The notes under the pieces are model-generated. The model had not been told where the DNA came from. It saw nothing but the letters and a program-made list of their open reading frames with translations, and searched no databases. This document shows, one piece after another, positions 1 through 8,008 of a stretch of DNA of 64,000 nt; the first letter of the stretch is position 1, and each line of letters opens with the position of its first letter. Source of the DNA: an uncultured Spirochaetales bacterium (GTDB lineage Bacteria > Spirochaetota > Spirochaetia > Sphaerochaetales > Sphaerochaetaceae). The stretch is from the NCBI GenBank assembly GCA_949288415.1, contig CASEKE010000009.1, forward strand, positions 1 through 64,000, written 5' to 3'. The position numbers and the translations under genes are program-made.

Positions 1-431
1 TTTGCAAGTTTTTCTCCATCCCTGCTTAGGGCAATGCTGTCGAGAGTGCTGAAATATGAGGGATTGGATGTAACTATGCTCAATCCTTCGATATAGCTTT
101 CGCTTGCTATATAGTTTGCGAGAATTGCAGTAATTTTTTCACGCTTCTCATATTCTTCGTAGCTTGCGTCAGAGTAGTCTTCTGCCAAAAGCGATCTGAT
201 TTCATTGTTGAGAGTGACTCTGAATAGGGCAGAGACTATGCGCGAATGTATCTCTTCCAATTGATAGCTTAGGCTGCTTAAGTTTGCTTCCATGAAAGAG
301 GTTGCATCTTTCTTGATTACAAAGGCCGAGTACAGAGTGATTGTTGCAGTGAAAATACAGACAAAAATAATGATTGTCAGTGTGATACTAAGAAAAATCT
401 TGTGCTGTATCGAACCTTCTTTTTTCTGCAT
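1..431 (-). CDS. Membrane sensor protein, N-terminal fragment (left edge)
   Basis: The reading frame is open from an ATG at 431 to the window edge, giving about 143 residues with no stop. The N-terminus is short and basic, followed by one long hydrophobic segment (residues about 12-38). A polar, helical extracytoplasmic region with several acidic and serine-rich stretches follows. This is the architecture of the front end of a YesM-like two-component sensor kinase or a methyl-accepting chemotaxis receptor with a Cache-type sensor. The kinase or signalling domain would lie outside the window, so the class is inferred. Another ATG at 435 in a different frame hits a stop at once, which supports the 431 start. 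The coding sequence is noticeably AT-rich compared with the rest of the window. Confidence 0.6.
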   Translation of the reverse strand, partial: MQKKEGSIQHKIFLSITLTIIIFVCIFTATITLYSAFVIKKDATSFMEANLSSLSYQLEEIHSRIVSALFRVTLNNEIRSLLAEDYSDASYEEYEKREKITAILANYIASESYIEGLSIVTSNPSYFSTLDSIALSRDGEKLA

Positions 432-517
432 GCATCGCCTTTCGTTTTTAAAATTGTAGGAACATATGGCTTTTTAGTCTAGAGAAAAAAGGTTTACCAT
501 GTATCCTTGCAAATAGA

Positions 518-784
518 TCAAAGTGCTGTTAAAAGCTTTTTGAATATGGAATTAACTTCTAATAACGTTGTTCCTTCTTGGATATTTGCATCAATAGGGA
601 TTGCTCCAATGTCGGTTTTTGGTTTCATGCGATATTGAAAAATGCAGTTCCGTGTCGTTCGGCAACGAAGCATATTATCGCATTTTCCAAAATATGCGCT
701 AACTTGACCCATTTGATGCTGCTGTATCTCTTCGGGCAATTTCATTTCATGGAAGCGGGAAAGACCGCAATATGTGCAAAGCAT
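518..784 (-). CDS. Uncharacterised 88-residue ORF, doubtful
   Basis: The frame has a GGGGAAGG stretch about 11 nt upstream of its ATG and a TTGACA-like element further upstream. It lies in the 460-base gap between the sensor fragment and the AraC gene, in AT-rich DNA. The product has five cysteines, including a CxxC near the start, and no domain I recognise. It could be a small real gene, a remnant of a decayed gene, or chance. An overlapping plus-strand frame (578-877) is equally uncharacterised. Nothing else was seen in 432-891. Confidence 0.2.
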   Translation of the reverse strand: MLCTYCGLSRFHEMKLPEEIQQHQMGQVSAYFGKCDNMLRCRTTRNCIFQYRMKPKTDIGAIPIDANIQEGTTLLEVNSIFKKLLTAL

Positions 785-891
785 CAGATTGCAGACCTTC
801 CCCGAACAATGCTATCGGTTTTAAATCTATGCCACATTGTCAATGAAAAATGGAATACTAGATCTTCAGATGCCTAACTGTTTTTTCAAGC

Positions 892-1761
892 TCATTGTTT
901 TCGCTTCGTGACAGGTATCCATACTTCGCTATATGCATAGTTGTCCCTTTCCGGATCGATTTTTGCAAACAGGAACGACAGCGAGAGTGCCAGTTCGTAG
1001 TCGGAAGAAAGAAACCATTCGCCGTATATCCGTGCCATGGTGTTCTGCATGGTGCTCGGATATTCGCCTTCGCTTGGAAATACGGCCCAAGTATGTGCTT
1101 CCATCGGATATGTTTCCAATCCGGCTCCGATATCCTTTTTTGTGGTGAGAACTCCTATCATGTGGGTAAGGTATCCTTCCTCCTTCATGAAGCTGGTGTC
1201 CGAATCGTACGATATGTTTACAACCTCGTAGGGCATGATATCCTGCAGCCTATGCATTTCCGCCTTCTGGACGTCCGTTATGCTTTCTGCCAGTTTCACT
1301 ATTTCCATGTTCACGCCTTCGAACTGCATAGGTACCCGTCTGCTGACTCCGGCAAAAACAAACGCCGGCATCTCCACGATTCTGTATTCCATAAATCTAC
1401 CTCCTGAAGTCCTGACTTCAAAATTCATCCTGGGGTAAGTGCTGCACTTTCTCATTTTCTGGACTTCCGACGGAAGCATACCGCTCCAGTTCTTGAAAGC
1501 CCTGGCAAAACCGTCGACGGACCTGTAGCCATACTGGAATGCCACATCGATCACTTTTGCTCCCTGCAGCAGACGTCTGTTCGCTTCCGACAGTCTTCTG
1601 TTCTTTATGTATTCGGCAAGCGTGATACCTGAAAGGGCATGAAATACCTTCATGAATTGACAAGCCGGACATTCGATATTGTCAAGCACTTCATGCGCCA
1701 GGTTTTCATCTTCCAGATGTTCTTCTATATATTTCATTGCCTTGTTCAGTTCTTCTACCAT
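892..1761 (-). CDS. AraC-family regulator with GyrI-like effector domain
   Basis: The product has 289 residues. Residues 1-105 form a double helix-turn-helix of the AraC/XylS type, including the conserved second-helix pattern around VAFQYGYRSVDGFARAFK and then the LPSE element. Residues about 120-285 look like a GyrI/BmrR-type small-molecule binding domain (AraC effector-binding), ending in a typical VWIPV strand. This order, DNA-binding domain first and effector domain second, is that of the Rob/BltR-like subfamily of drug- or metabolite-responsive regulators. It stands alone, with no transporter beside it, so its target is unknown. No clear Shine-Dalgarno precedes the ATG. Confidence 0.85.
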   Translation of the reverse strand: MVEELNKAMKYIEEHLEDENLAHEVLDNIECPACQFMKVFHALSGITLAEYIKNRRLSEANRRLLQGAKVIDVAFQYGYRSVDGFARAFKNWSGMLPSEVQKMRKCSTYPRMNFEVRTSGGRFMEYRIVEMPAFVFAGVSRRVPMQFEGVNMEIVKLAESITDVQKAEMHRLQDIMPYEVVNISYDSDTSFMKEEGYLTHMIGVLTTKKDIGAGLETYPMEAHTWAVFPSEGEYPSTMQNTMARIYGEWFLSSDYELALSLSFLFAKIDPERDNYAYSEVWIPVTKRKQ

Positions 1762-2091
1762 TGCTCTATGCCTATCGATAATATGTATATCACGTCGGAG
1801 GAATGAATACTCGACATTTCTATGCGTCGGGAGTCGGTTCCTGTCATTTTTTTATGTAGATATAGGAAAATCATGAATGATGGGGTAAGGTCTCCGTCGG
1901 TATTGATACGATCGTAATCCGGGAGGCCGACGAATTATTTCGCAAAAGAAACGCATGTAGCGGAAATTTTGTTTTGGCCATGAGGGATGACGTGCGTCAT
2001 CGGAAATCGGAAATGCGCGTTTTTTCGAATGCCGCGGATATCACGGCGGCAAGATACCGGACGGCCTGGTGCGTCGCATGGTTGCGTACGC
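1762..2091. other. Non-coding gap, nothing recognised
   Basis: About 330 bases between the AraC start and the terminator of the isomerase gene. The short frames here are not supported by composition or motifs. The AraC promoter must lie at the left end, but no convincing -35/-10 pair stands out. Confidence 0.5.
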
Positions 2092-2136
2092 AAAAAAAAT
2101 GGGCTACCGTCAAGTCGATTCGACTTTCCGATAGCC
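2092..2136 (-). terminator. Intrinsic terminator of the rpiB-like gene
   Basis: On the minus strand, GGCTA pairs with TAGCC and the inner AAGTC pairs with GACTT, followed by eight consecutive T residues. It sits 14 bases after the isomerase stop codon. Confidence 0.8.
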
Positions 2137-2149
2137 TTCGGAATCATCC

Positions 2150-2788
2150 TTACTTTACAAGGGCCTTTACGTAGTTCGCCAATTCCGAATCATCGCAGCT
2201 TGCTTCGAAGTATTTCTTGAAGTTTTCGCCGGAGAGCGTCTCCTTGACGAAATCCTGGTCGAGATTCTTCAGAATGTAAAGCATGTCGGTATGTGTGATC
2301 TTCTTGACTCCGTCGAGAATCTTCTTGTTCCTCTGCTCCGGGACGACTCTGTCCTTCGGGTATCCGTTTCCGCCTGGGGCGACGAAGAGCTGGTCGAAGA
2401 TGTTCTTCAGCCTGAGCTCGGAACCCCATCCCATTCCCTTCGCATAGGGGATGGCGATAGCGTTTCCGTCATTGATCTGCATGAACATGTATGCATCTTC
2501 CGGGTCCACCACATGTCCGCAGAGCGTTCCTGGAAAAGCGTTGAGTGCAAGCATCGCACCTTCTCCTGTTCCGCAGCCTGTAACGACAAAATCTACAGCC
2601 TTGGTATTCAGAAGTATAGCGGCAAGCAGTCCGGCCTTTACGTATGTCAGCTGACATGCATCGGAAGAGGAGTACATACCGTAGTTCACGACTTCGTGGC
2701 CATATTTTCCAGCCACTTCCTTGAGGCATTCATAGACCAGCGGGTTCTTGTCCGCCTGGCTGTTTTCCATGATAAGACCAATTTTCAT
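2150..2788 (-). CDS. RpiB/LacA/LacB-family sugar-phosphate isomerase
   Basis: The product has 212 residues, longer than classical RpiB (about 150) because of a helical C-terminal tail. It belongs to the RpiB/LacAB superfamily of aldose-ketose phosphate isomerases. The N-terminal strand MKIGLIMEN is followed by the family glycine-rich loop GCGTGEG at residues 71-77, which holds the catalytic cysteine position and the anion hole. An NDGNAIAIP strand follows. The substrate cannot be assigned. Related longer members are annotated as generic sugar-phosphate isomerases in carbohydrate loci, but none of the adjacent genes is a kinase or PTS. The AAGAGA just before the ATG is a weak ribosome binding site. 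Confidence 0.82.
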   Translation of the reverse strand: MKIGLIMENSQADKNPLVYECLKEVAGKYGHEVVNYGMYSSSDACQLTYVKAGLLAAILLNTKAVDFVVTGCGTGEGAMLALNAFPGTLCGHVVDPEDAYMFMQINDGNAIAIPYAKGMGWGSELRLKNIFDQLFVAPGGNGYPKDRVVPEQRNKKILDGVKKITHTDMLYILKNLDQDFVKETLSGENFKKYFEASCDDSELANYVKALVK

Positions 2789-2940
2789 TTCTCTTAACCT
2801 ACCATAAAAAGTTTATCTGATGATATTTTAATTATTTATTGGATATGCATCAAGGAAATACTTCGATTTTTCCATGTCGAATACTTGCGGTCTGCCTAAG
2901 AATGCGATCTTTGAGCGTATCCATCCGATAGGCATCAAGG

Positions 2941-3822
2941 TCATTCGTAGTACGGAATCAGGTTGATTCCCTGCACCGGAATATGCGCGATTGCGATCGA
3001 TCTGGGAAAAAGGCTGTAGAAGGTGTTGCCGACTTTTATTACAGTCTTTCCGGAAATCGTTTCGACTTCTGCGTCGAATCCCTTTGAACGCAGGAACGCG
3101 ACGACCGCCTCTCTCCTGGTTCCGGAGTCCGTCCCCAGTATTACGGTATCGATGAATATGCTTGTTCTTCTGCTGAGATACGGAAAAAGCAGGCTAACGC
3201 CCTCAAGGTATGGATTGCGGAACATGTCGTTCTTCGCTTTCACGGCTCTTGCAGCAAAATTCCTTGCCCTGTTCGTAAACGATATGGAGAACAGGCATCT
3301 GCAGATTTCGTCTTGCTCTGCCAACCTTTCCATTCTGTTTTTGATGCGCATCTGTTCGCTCTGGGTGAATATGTCGTGCAGTATGCAGGCTTCCCTCATC
3401 AGGACGAACAGTGCGGCATCGCTATAGTTCGGGGCCGTTTCTTCCAGCATCGCATGACGAACTCCTTCGGCTATATTCCTGTATGATGCCTCGTCCGTCG
3501 AGTACTCGTAGATTTCGATGCCGGCAGTATAATAGTTTATGTCGCAAGACAGGATGCTGAGCTTTCTTTTCATGGTTCCATCGGAAAAAAGAATCGATGC
3601 GATATCGGCTTCCGCCTTTTTGGCGGAGCGTATTCCGAGTCTGGCTATGCTTTCCCTCGCTTCCTGTATTTCCTGCAATGTCGTATTCCTTTTTTCAAGT
3701 GCAGGAGATAGAACGGATGCAGCCGCAATCGCCATCAGGACTGCCTTTTTTCCTTCAGTGAGCCTATCGGCATTCTGCGTATCGAGACCTAGCAAGGCTA
3801 TCCGTTTTTCCAGTATGGCCAT
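2941..3822 (-). CDS. Unknown 293-residue helical protein
   Basis: I do not recognise this protein. A good ribosome binding site (GAGGAAAG, 5 nt from the ATG) supports the start. The sequence has no signal peptide and no long membrane span. The first ~200 residues are strongly helical and alanine-rich. The last ~90 form a mixed alpha/beta region with alternating hydrophobic strands (around TVILGTDSGT, TVIKVGNTFY and SIAIAHIPV). That C-terminal part could be a small ligand-binding or restriction-fold-like domain, but this is a guess. It lies alone between the isomerase gene and a divergent GH4 pseudogene, and about 160 bases separate the two divergent starts. Confidence 0.7.
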   Translation of the reverse strand: MAILEKRIALLGLDTQNADRLTEGKKAVLMAIAAASVLSPALEKRNTTLQEIQEARESIARLGIRSAKKAEADIASILFSDGTMKRKLSILSCDINYYTAGIEIYEYSTDEASYRNIAEGVRHAMLEETAPNYSDAALFVLMREACILHDIFTQSEQMRIKNRMERLAEQDEICRCLFSISFTNRARNFAARAVKAKNDMFRNPYLEGVSLLFPYLSRRTSIFIDTVILGTDSGTRREAVVAFLRSKGFDAEVETISGKTVIKVGNTFYSLFPRSIAIAHIPVQGINLIPYYE

Positions 3823-3984
3823 TTTGTCTTTCCTCGATATAATACTTGTTTCCCGATTTCCTGTTTGTCAATTGATTTTTCCTGTATCCGGAATGACTTT
3901 GGCTGGTCCGGTACAAAAGGAAGTTGCCATTTGAATATTGAAGTTTTCCCATGGCGCGGTCGATGATTCCATATCGGGAGGGCC

Positions 3985-4658
3985 ATGAACGAGAGATGTC
4001 GACATATGTATCATAGGCGGTGGGGAAGTCAATGGGCGATACAGTTCATGAAGGATCTTGCCGCCTGCAAGGATGTCAGGGTAACAGTGAAGCTTTACGA
4101 CATCGACGTGACGCGGCAGAGGAGAATGTGTCCTTCTGCGAAATGATCATGGCATTGAACGATTGCGATAGATTCTCTGTTTCGGCCTGCTCGGATTTCG
4201 GCAATGCTCTTGAAGGGACCGACATTGTCGTTGCCTCGATAGAGCCTGGACGTACCGACTGCCGGTATGGAGGCCTTGTGCTTCCGGAAAGATACGGAAT
4301 ACTCCAGTCCGTGGGGGAATACGACCGGGGCCGGGGGAAATCATGCGTACACGACGGCAGTTCCGTTGTTCGTCGAATTCGCGAAAGCCATAGAAAGGTG
4401 CGGTCCCGATGACTGGGGGATCAACTATACCAATTCGATGACGCTCTGCACCGCAACGTTGTTCGTGGGATTTCCGGAATAAAGGCCATGGAATGCTGCA
4501 TCCGCGGCGTCCTGCAGATGACGCTTGATACGATCGTTTCAAATGATGACGAGGCGCTCGTCAAGGCATTCCTTTCCGATCCGCTCATTAGACTTCCCCG
4601 TACAAAGGCGAGAGAACTTTTCGATTCGATGCGCGATGCCTGCAGGCTCGTGTACTGA
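3985..4658 (+). pseudogene. Decayed glycoside hydrolase family 4 gene
   Basis: Pieces of a GH4 (NAD-dependent alpha-glucosidase/6-phospho-glycosidase) enzyme can be read across three frames. They are, in order: the nucleotide-binding start ICIIGGG; the segment FMKDLAACKD...VKLYDIDVTR; the segment SACSDFGNALEGTDIVVASIEPG; the family hallmarks NTTGAGG and INYTNSMTLCT; then GIKAMECC; and finally the typical C-terminal tail with LSDPLIRLP and RELFDSM. At least four frameshifts separate these pieces, at about 4001-4030, 4112-4140, 4313-4317 and 4476. Most are in or next to runs of G. About 200 codons are missing between GIKAMECC and the tail, since intact GH4 enzymes have about 430-460 residues. 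The gene cannot make a functional enzyme. Confidence 0.85.
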
Positions 4659-4817
4659 TAGATGCCAATGCGTCGAGCGATGCTGTAGGCCTGCATTGAG
4701 AAAAGTCGTTGTGGTATGCTACCATTGTCATGTACGATCGCAGTTTTCATGCCCTGCCATGCGTCGCGGCGGAAAGTCTTTTCGATCGGAATCTTCTCTG
4801 CCTGGAGGCATTCAATT

Positions 4818-5621
4818 ATGCTGTCGAGTCAATTCATGCGCATCGTGCTCGGCATACTGGTCCCGTTCGTCGGAACAACGGCCGGTGCAGCGTGTGTATT
4901 CTTCATGAAGGGTGCAATGAACGAGAGGCTCCAGAAGTTTCTTCTTGGGTTTGCCTCCGGTGTGATGGTTGCCGCTTCGATATGGTCTCTCATAGTCCCT
5001 GCAATCGAGGCGTCCTCTTCCATGGGGCGTCTTTCATTCATACCTGCCGCAATAGGTACGGCTGTAGGAATCGCATTCCTTCTCGTTCTCGACGAGATTA
5101 TCCCACATCTGCATATCGGGTCGGACTGCCCGGAAGGCAGCGGGGGAAAGTGTTCGAAGATGCGCAGGACGACCATGCTCTGTCTGGCTGTCACGTTGCA
5201 TAACATTCCCGAGGGGCTGGCCACCGGAGTGGTGTTTGCCGGAGTTCTCGCAGGAGAGCCCGGAATCACTATGGCCGGAGCATTGGCGCTTTCCATCGGC
5301 ATAGCGATACAGAATTTCCCGGAGGGAGCGGTAATCTCCATGCCACTTGCTGGGGAAGGCGAGGGCAGGAAAAAGGCCTTCGTTCTCGGAATGCTCTCAG
5401 GTACGGTCGAGCCGGTTGCCGCCCTCGTCACGGTATTCATGGCAGGCTTCATAACGCCGTTGCTCCCTTATTTTCTCTCTTTTGCAGCTGGGGCGATGCT
5501 GTACGTGGTTGTCGAGGAACTGATTCCGGAGGCGTCCTCCAACGAACATAGCAATGTCGGTCCGATAGGATTCGGTCTGGGATTCATCCTGATGATGATC
5601 CTCGACGTCGCGCTTGGATGA
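4818..5621 (+). CDS. ZIP-family divalent metal transporter
   Basis: The 267-residue inner-membrane protein belongs to the ZIP family (GufA/ZupT-like), which brings zinc, iron or manganese into the cytoplasm. About eight hydrophobic segments are visible. The two conserved metal-binding helices are present: TLHNIPEGLATGVVF around residue 130 and IGIAIQNFPEGAVIS around residue 165. These carry the HNxPEG and QNxPEG motifs of the transport site. The ATG at 4818 is chosen because GGAGG lies 9 nt upstream. The frame is open further upstream, but that part lacks hydrophobic character. The gene overlaps or abuts the next gene, so the two are probably co-transcribed. Confidence 0.9.
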   Translation: MLSSQFMRIVLGILVPFVGTTAGAACVFFMKGAMNERLQKFLLGFASGVMVAASIWSLIVPAIEASSSMGRLSFIPAAIGTAVGIAFLLVLDEIIPHLHIGSDCPEGSGGKCSKMRRTTMLCLAVTLHNIPEGLATGVVFAGVLAGEPGITMAGALALSIGIAIQNFPEGAVISMPLAGEGEGRKKAFVLGMLSGTVEPVAALVTVFMAGFITPLLPYFLSFAAGAMLYVVVEELIPEASSNEHSNVGPIGFGLGFILMMILDVALG

Positions 5622-5637
5622 AAAAGGGCTCTCCCAT

Positions 5638-6318
5638 ATGCGTGCAGTGAAAGGTCAGATGTCGGAGGCATTCGCGACTGTCGCATTCCTTTCCGTTTCT
5701 GGAGGTCTGCAGGATGCCTATACGTATGTATCTCGCGGGAAGGTGTTCGCAAATGCCCAGACAGGCAACATCGTCCTTCTTGCGCAAGGCATATGCGAGG
5801 GAAGATGGGATCTTGCTCTGCATTATCTGGTACCGCTGCTGTGTTTTTCTCTCGGGATTGCGGCGGCGGAGATCATAAGAGAGAATCTCAAGAAAGCTGA
5901 ACGCATACACTGGCGGCAGATAGTTCTCCTTTGCGAGATTCTTCTGCTTCTTGCGGTAGGCTTCGTTCCCCGCTCTCTGGATGTCCTGGCGAATGCCATG
6001 GTTTCGTTTTCCTGTGCCATGCAGGTCCAGGCGTTCCGTAAGGTGGACGGATATGCATTTGCAAGCACGATGTGCATAGGAAACATAAGAAGCTGCATGG
6101 ATTCGCTTTGTGCGTATTGCAGGACTCGCGACAGACGAAACCTTTCCAAGGCCGTACGCTATTTCGGCGTCATATTTCTTTTTGCCCTCGGTGCGGCGAT
6201 CGGCGTGACGATGTACGAGTGGTTCGGAATCAGGACTATCTGGGCTTCATGCTTGCTTCTTTCCGCCGGCTTTGTCCTGATGTTCATAAAGAGCGAGGTG
6301 GAAAAGAAGAGTGTCTAG
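5638..6318 (+). CDS. DUF1275 (YoaK-type) membrane protein
   Basis: About 226 residues with six predicted membrane helices. The family signature appears near the N-terminus: GGLQDAYTYVSRGKVFANAQTGNIVLL, split here as GGLQDAYTY and FANAQTGNIV. Function is unknown for the family, although members often sit next to transporters. The start is uncertain. The ATG at 5638 is used, a TTG at 5614 overlaps the ZIP stop region, and an ATG at 5659 has a better AAAGG upstream. The gene follows the ZIP gene without a gap and overlaps the start of the esterase pseudogene, so this looks like a small operon. Confidence 0.82.
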   Translation: MRAVKGQMSEAFATVAFLSVSGGLQDAYTYVSRGKVFANAQTGNIVLLAQGICEGRWDLALHYLVPLLCFSLGIAAAEIIRENLKKAERIHWRQIVLLCEILLLLAVGFVPRSLDVLANAMVSFSCAMQVQAFRKVDGYAFASTMCIGNIRSCMDSLCAYCRTRDRRNLSKAVRYFGVIFLFALGAAIGVTMYEWFGIRTIWASCLLLSAGFVLMFIKSEVEKKSV

Positions 6319-7242
6319 ACCCGGTTACTCATCGTATGCCGAAGGTACGAGGCTCGTCAGTAGTCTGGCAGGCATTCTTCTGCCTGACTTCACGCCTCGG
6401 ACGACCGGACTCTACGAGGCTTCTGGAAAGATATCGGCACACTTTCCTATCAGGGGTGCGGAGAAATCGTCCATAGCGCGTCCCGATGGGACAAAGATGG
6501 CCATCAGGATCTTCCGCCCCGGACAGGATGGGAAAAAACACCCGGCATTTCTTTTCCTCCACGGAGGGGGTATGCCTTTGGAAGCACGTTCTTTGCACGG
6601 AACATGATCCGCCTGCTATCGTCCTCCTTTTCCGCTCTTGTGATTTCCCCTGAATACAGGCTTTCGCGCCAATACCCGTTTCCGGCAGCTTTGGACGATG
6701 CATTTCTCGCGTTGGAATACATTGTCGCCATGAAGGACAAATTCGACTTGGATGCAGATAGGATCGCTGTGGCGGGGGAGAGTGTCGGCGGCGGACTTGC
6801 CGCAGCAGTCGCGCTCCGCGCCCGCGACTTGGGAATGGATGATATCTCGCTGCAGGTGCTTGTATATCCGATGCTTGACGATCGGCCGACATCGAGCAGC
6901 AGCGACAACTCGTCGCCGTTCTGGAACAGCGTCGGCAATCGCACCGCATGGGATATGTACCTTGCCGGCTGCGAGGCCTCGCCGTATTCCTCGCCTGCCA
7001 GGGCGACCGATCTTTCTTCTCTTCCTCCGGCTGTCGGTTATGTCGGCAGTCTTGATCCTTTCCTTTGCGAGGACGTTTCATATTTTGAAGCGCTGGAAAA
7101 GGCCGGGGTTGAAATCCGGTTCTCCGTCTACGACGGATGTTGCCATGCCTTCGATTCCGTCTCCGGCAATAGGATGGCAAGAAAGGCACATGCATTTCTT
7201 GTGTCGTCGGTCGGCGAGTTCTGGGGAATTCCGTCATCCTGA
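6311..7242 (+). pseudogene. HSL-type esterase/lipase with one frameshift
   Basis: Two frames together encode one alpha/beta-hydrolase of the hormone-sensitive-lipase family. The first frame (GTG 6311, behind GAGGTGG) runs into the oxyanion-hole motif HGGG and then stops at 6607. The second frame continues exactly where the family would, with YAFGS, PEYRLS and the nucleophile elbow GESVGGG. The acid follows in GSLDPF and the base in CHAFDS, ending at 7242. The break lies at the run of five G residues at 6566-6570: adding one G restores a single ~310-residue enzyme. All catalytic residues survive, so this is either a very young pseudogene, a slippage-tolerant gene, or a base-call error. Confidence 0.8.
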
Positions 7243-7291
7243 TCGCACTGCGCGGTACAAGGTGGGGCTTCAATTACGTCATCCATGATGC

Positions 7292-7303
7292 TATCATGGC
7301 TGT
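7292..7303 (+). promoter_or_regulatory. -10 box directly before ung (leaderless start)
   Basis: TATCAT at 7292-7297 is separated from the ATG by only 6 nt, and there is no Shine-Dalgarno sequence. Transcription would begin at or next to the start codon. Confidence 0.5.
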
Positions 7304-7963
7304 ATGATCAATGTAGGAAACGATTGGCAGCCTCTGTTCGATGTGGAACAGGGCAAACCGTATTATCTCGAGCTCCGGGCATTTCTGAAGAACGAGTACC
7401 GAACTAAAAGAATATATCCTCCCATGAACGAGATATTCAATGCTTTCTGCCTTACTTCGTTCGCCGACACGAAGGTCGTCATAGTAGGACAGGATCCGTA
7501 CCATGAGGAGTACCAGGCGATGGGGCTTTCTTTCTCTGTGCGGGAAGGGGTGGAGGAGCCGCCGTCGCTCAAGAACATCCATCAGGAGATAATCTCCGAG
7601 GACGTGGAGCAGGGGCCCTGGTCCAGCGATCTTTCGCGATGGGCCAGACAGGGGGTGCTTCTTCTCAACAGCACACTTACGGTCGAGGCTCATCGTGCGG
7701 CCTCGCATGCGAACCATGGTTGGGAGGTCTTCACGGACAATGCGATCCGTGCGCTCGGTGTCGACGAGAGGCCGAAGGTCTTCATGCTCTGGGGCAGCTA
7801 TGCAAGGAGCAAGAAGGCACTCATATCGTCCCCTGTACATCTGATCCTCGAGTCCGCCCATCCAAGTCCGTTGAGCGCATACCGCGGTTTTTTCGGGAAC
7901 GGTCACTTCAGGCGATGCAACGATTTTCTGCGTTCCACCGGCCAGAGCCCGATAGTCTGGTAG
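7304..7963 (+). CDS. ung: Uracil-DNA glycosylase
   Basis: The 219-residue enzyme removes uracil from DNA at the start of base-excision repair. The family 1 active-site motif GQDPYH occurs at residues 62-67 (catalytic Asp64, His67). The leucine-loop motif HPSPLSAYRGFFG occurs near residue 186, and the uracil-binding Asn is in LLLNSTLTV. Length and order are standard for Ung. It is a single gene, with a probable leaderless start and its own terminator. Confidence 0.97.
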   Translation: MINVGNDWQPLFDVEQGKPYYLELRAFLKNEYRTKRIYPPMNEIFNAFCLTSFADTKVVIVGQDPYHEEYQAMGLSFSVREGVEEPPSLKNIHQEIISEDVEQGPWSSDLSRWARQGVLLLNSTLTVEAHRAASHANHGWEVFTDNAIRALGVDERPKVFMLWGSYARSKKALISSPVHLILESAHPSPLSAYRGFFGNGHFRRCNDFLRSTGQSPIVW

Positions 7964-7964
7964 A

Positions 7965-8003
7965 AAAAAAGAAGGAAGGGATCTGCCCCTTCCTTACTTT
8001 TTC
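7965..8003. terminator. Bidirectional terminator between ung and the ABC exporter
   Basis: AAGGAAGGG (7972-7980) pairs with CCCTTCCTT (7987-7995). A T-run follows on the plus strand, and an A-run on the other side gives T residues for the minus strand. It separates convergent genes. Confidence 0.8.
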
Positions 8004-8008
8004 CCGTG

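Noticed and set aside
4709-5203. Plus-strand frame starting before the ZIP gene
   Set aside because: It overlaps the ZIP gene in another frame and lacks any motif; the ZIP frame has the ribosome binding site and the conserved helices.
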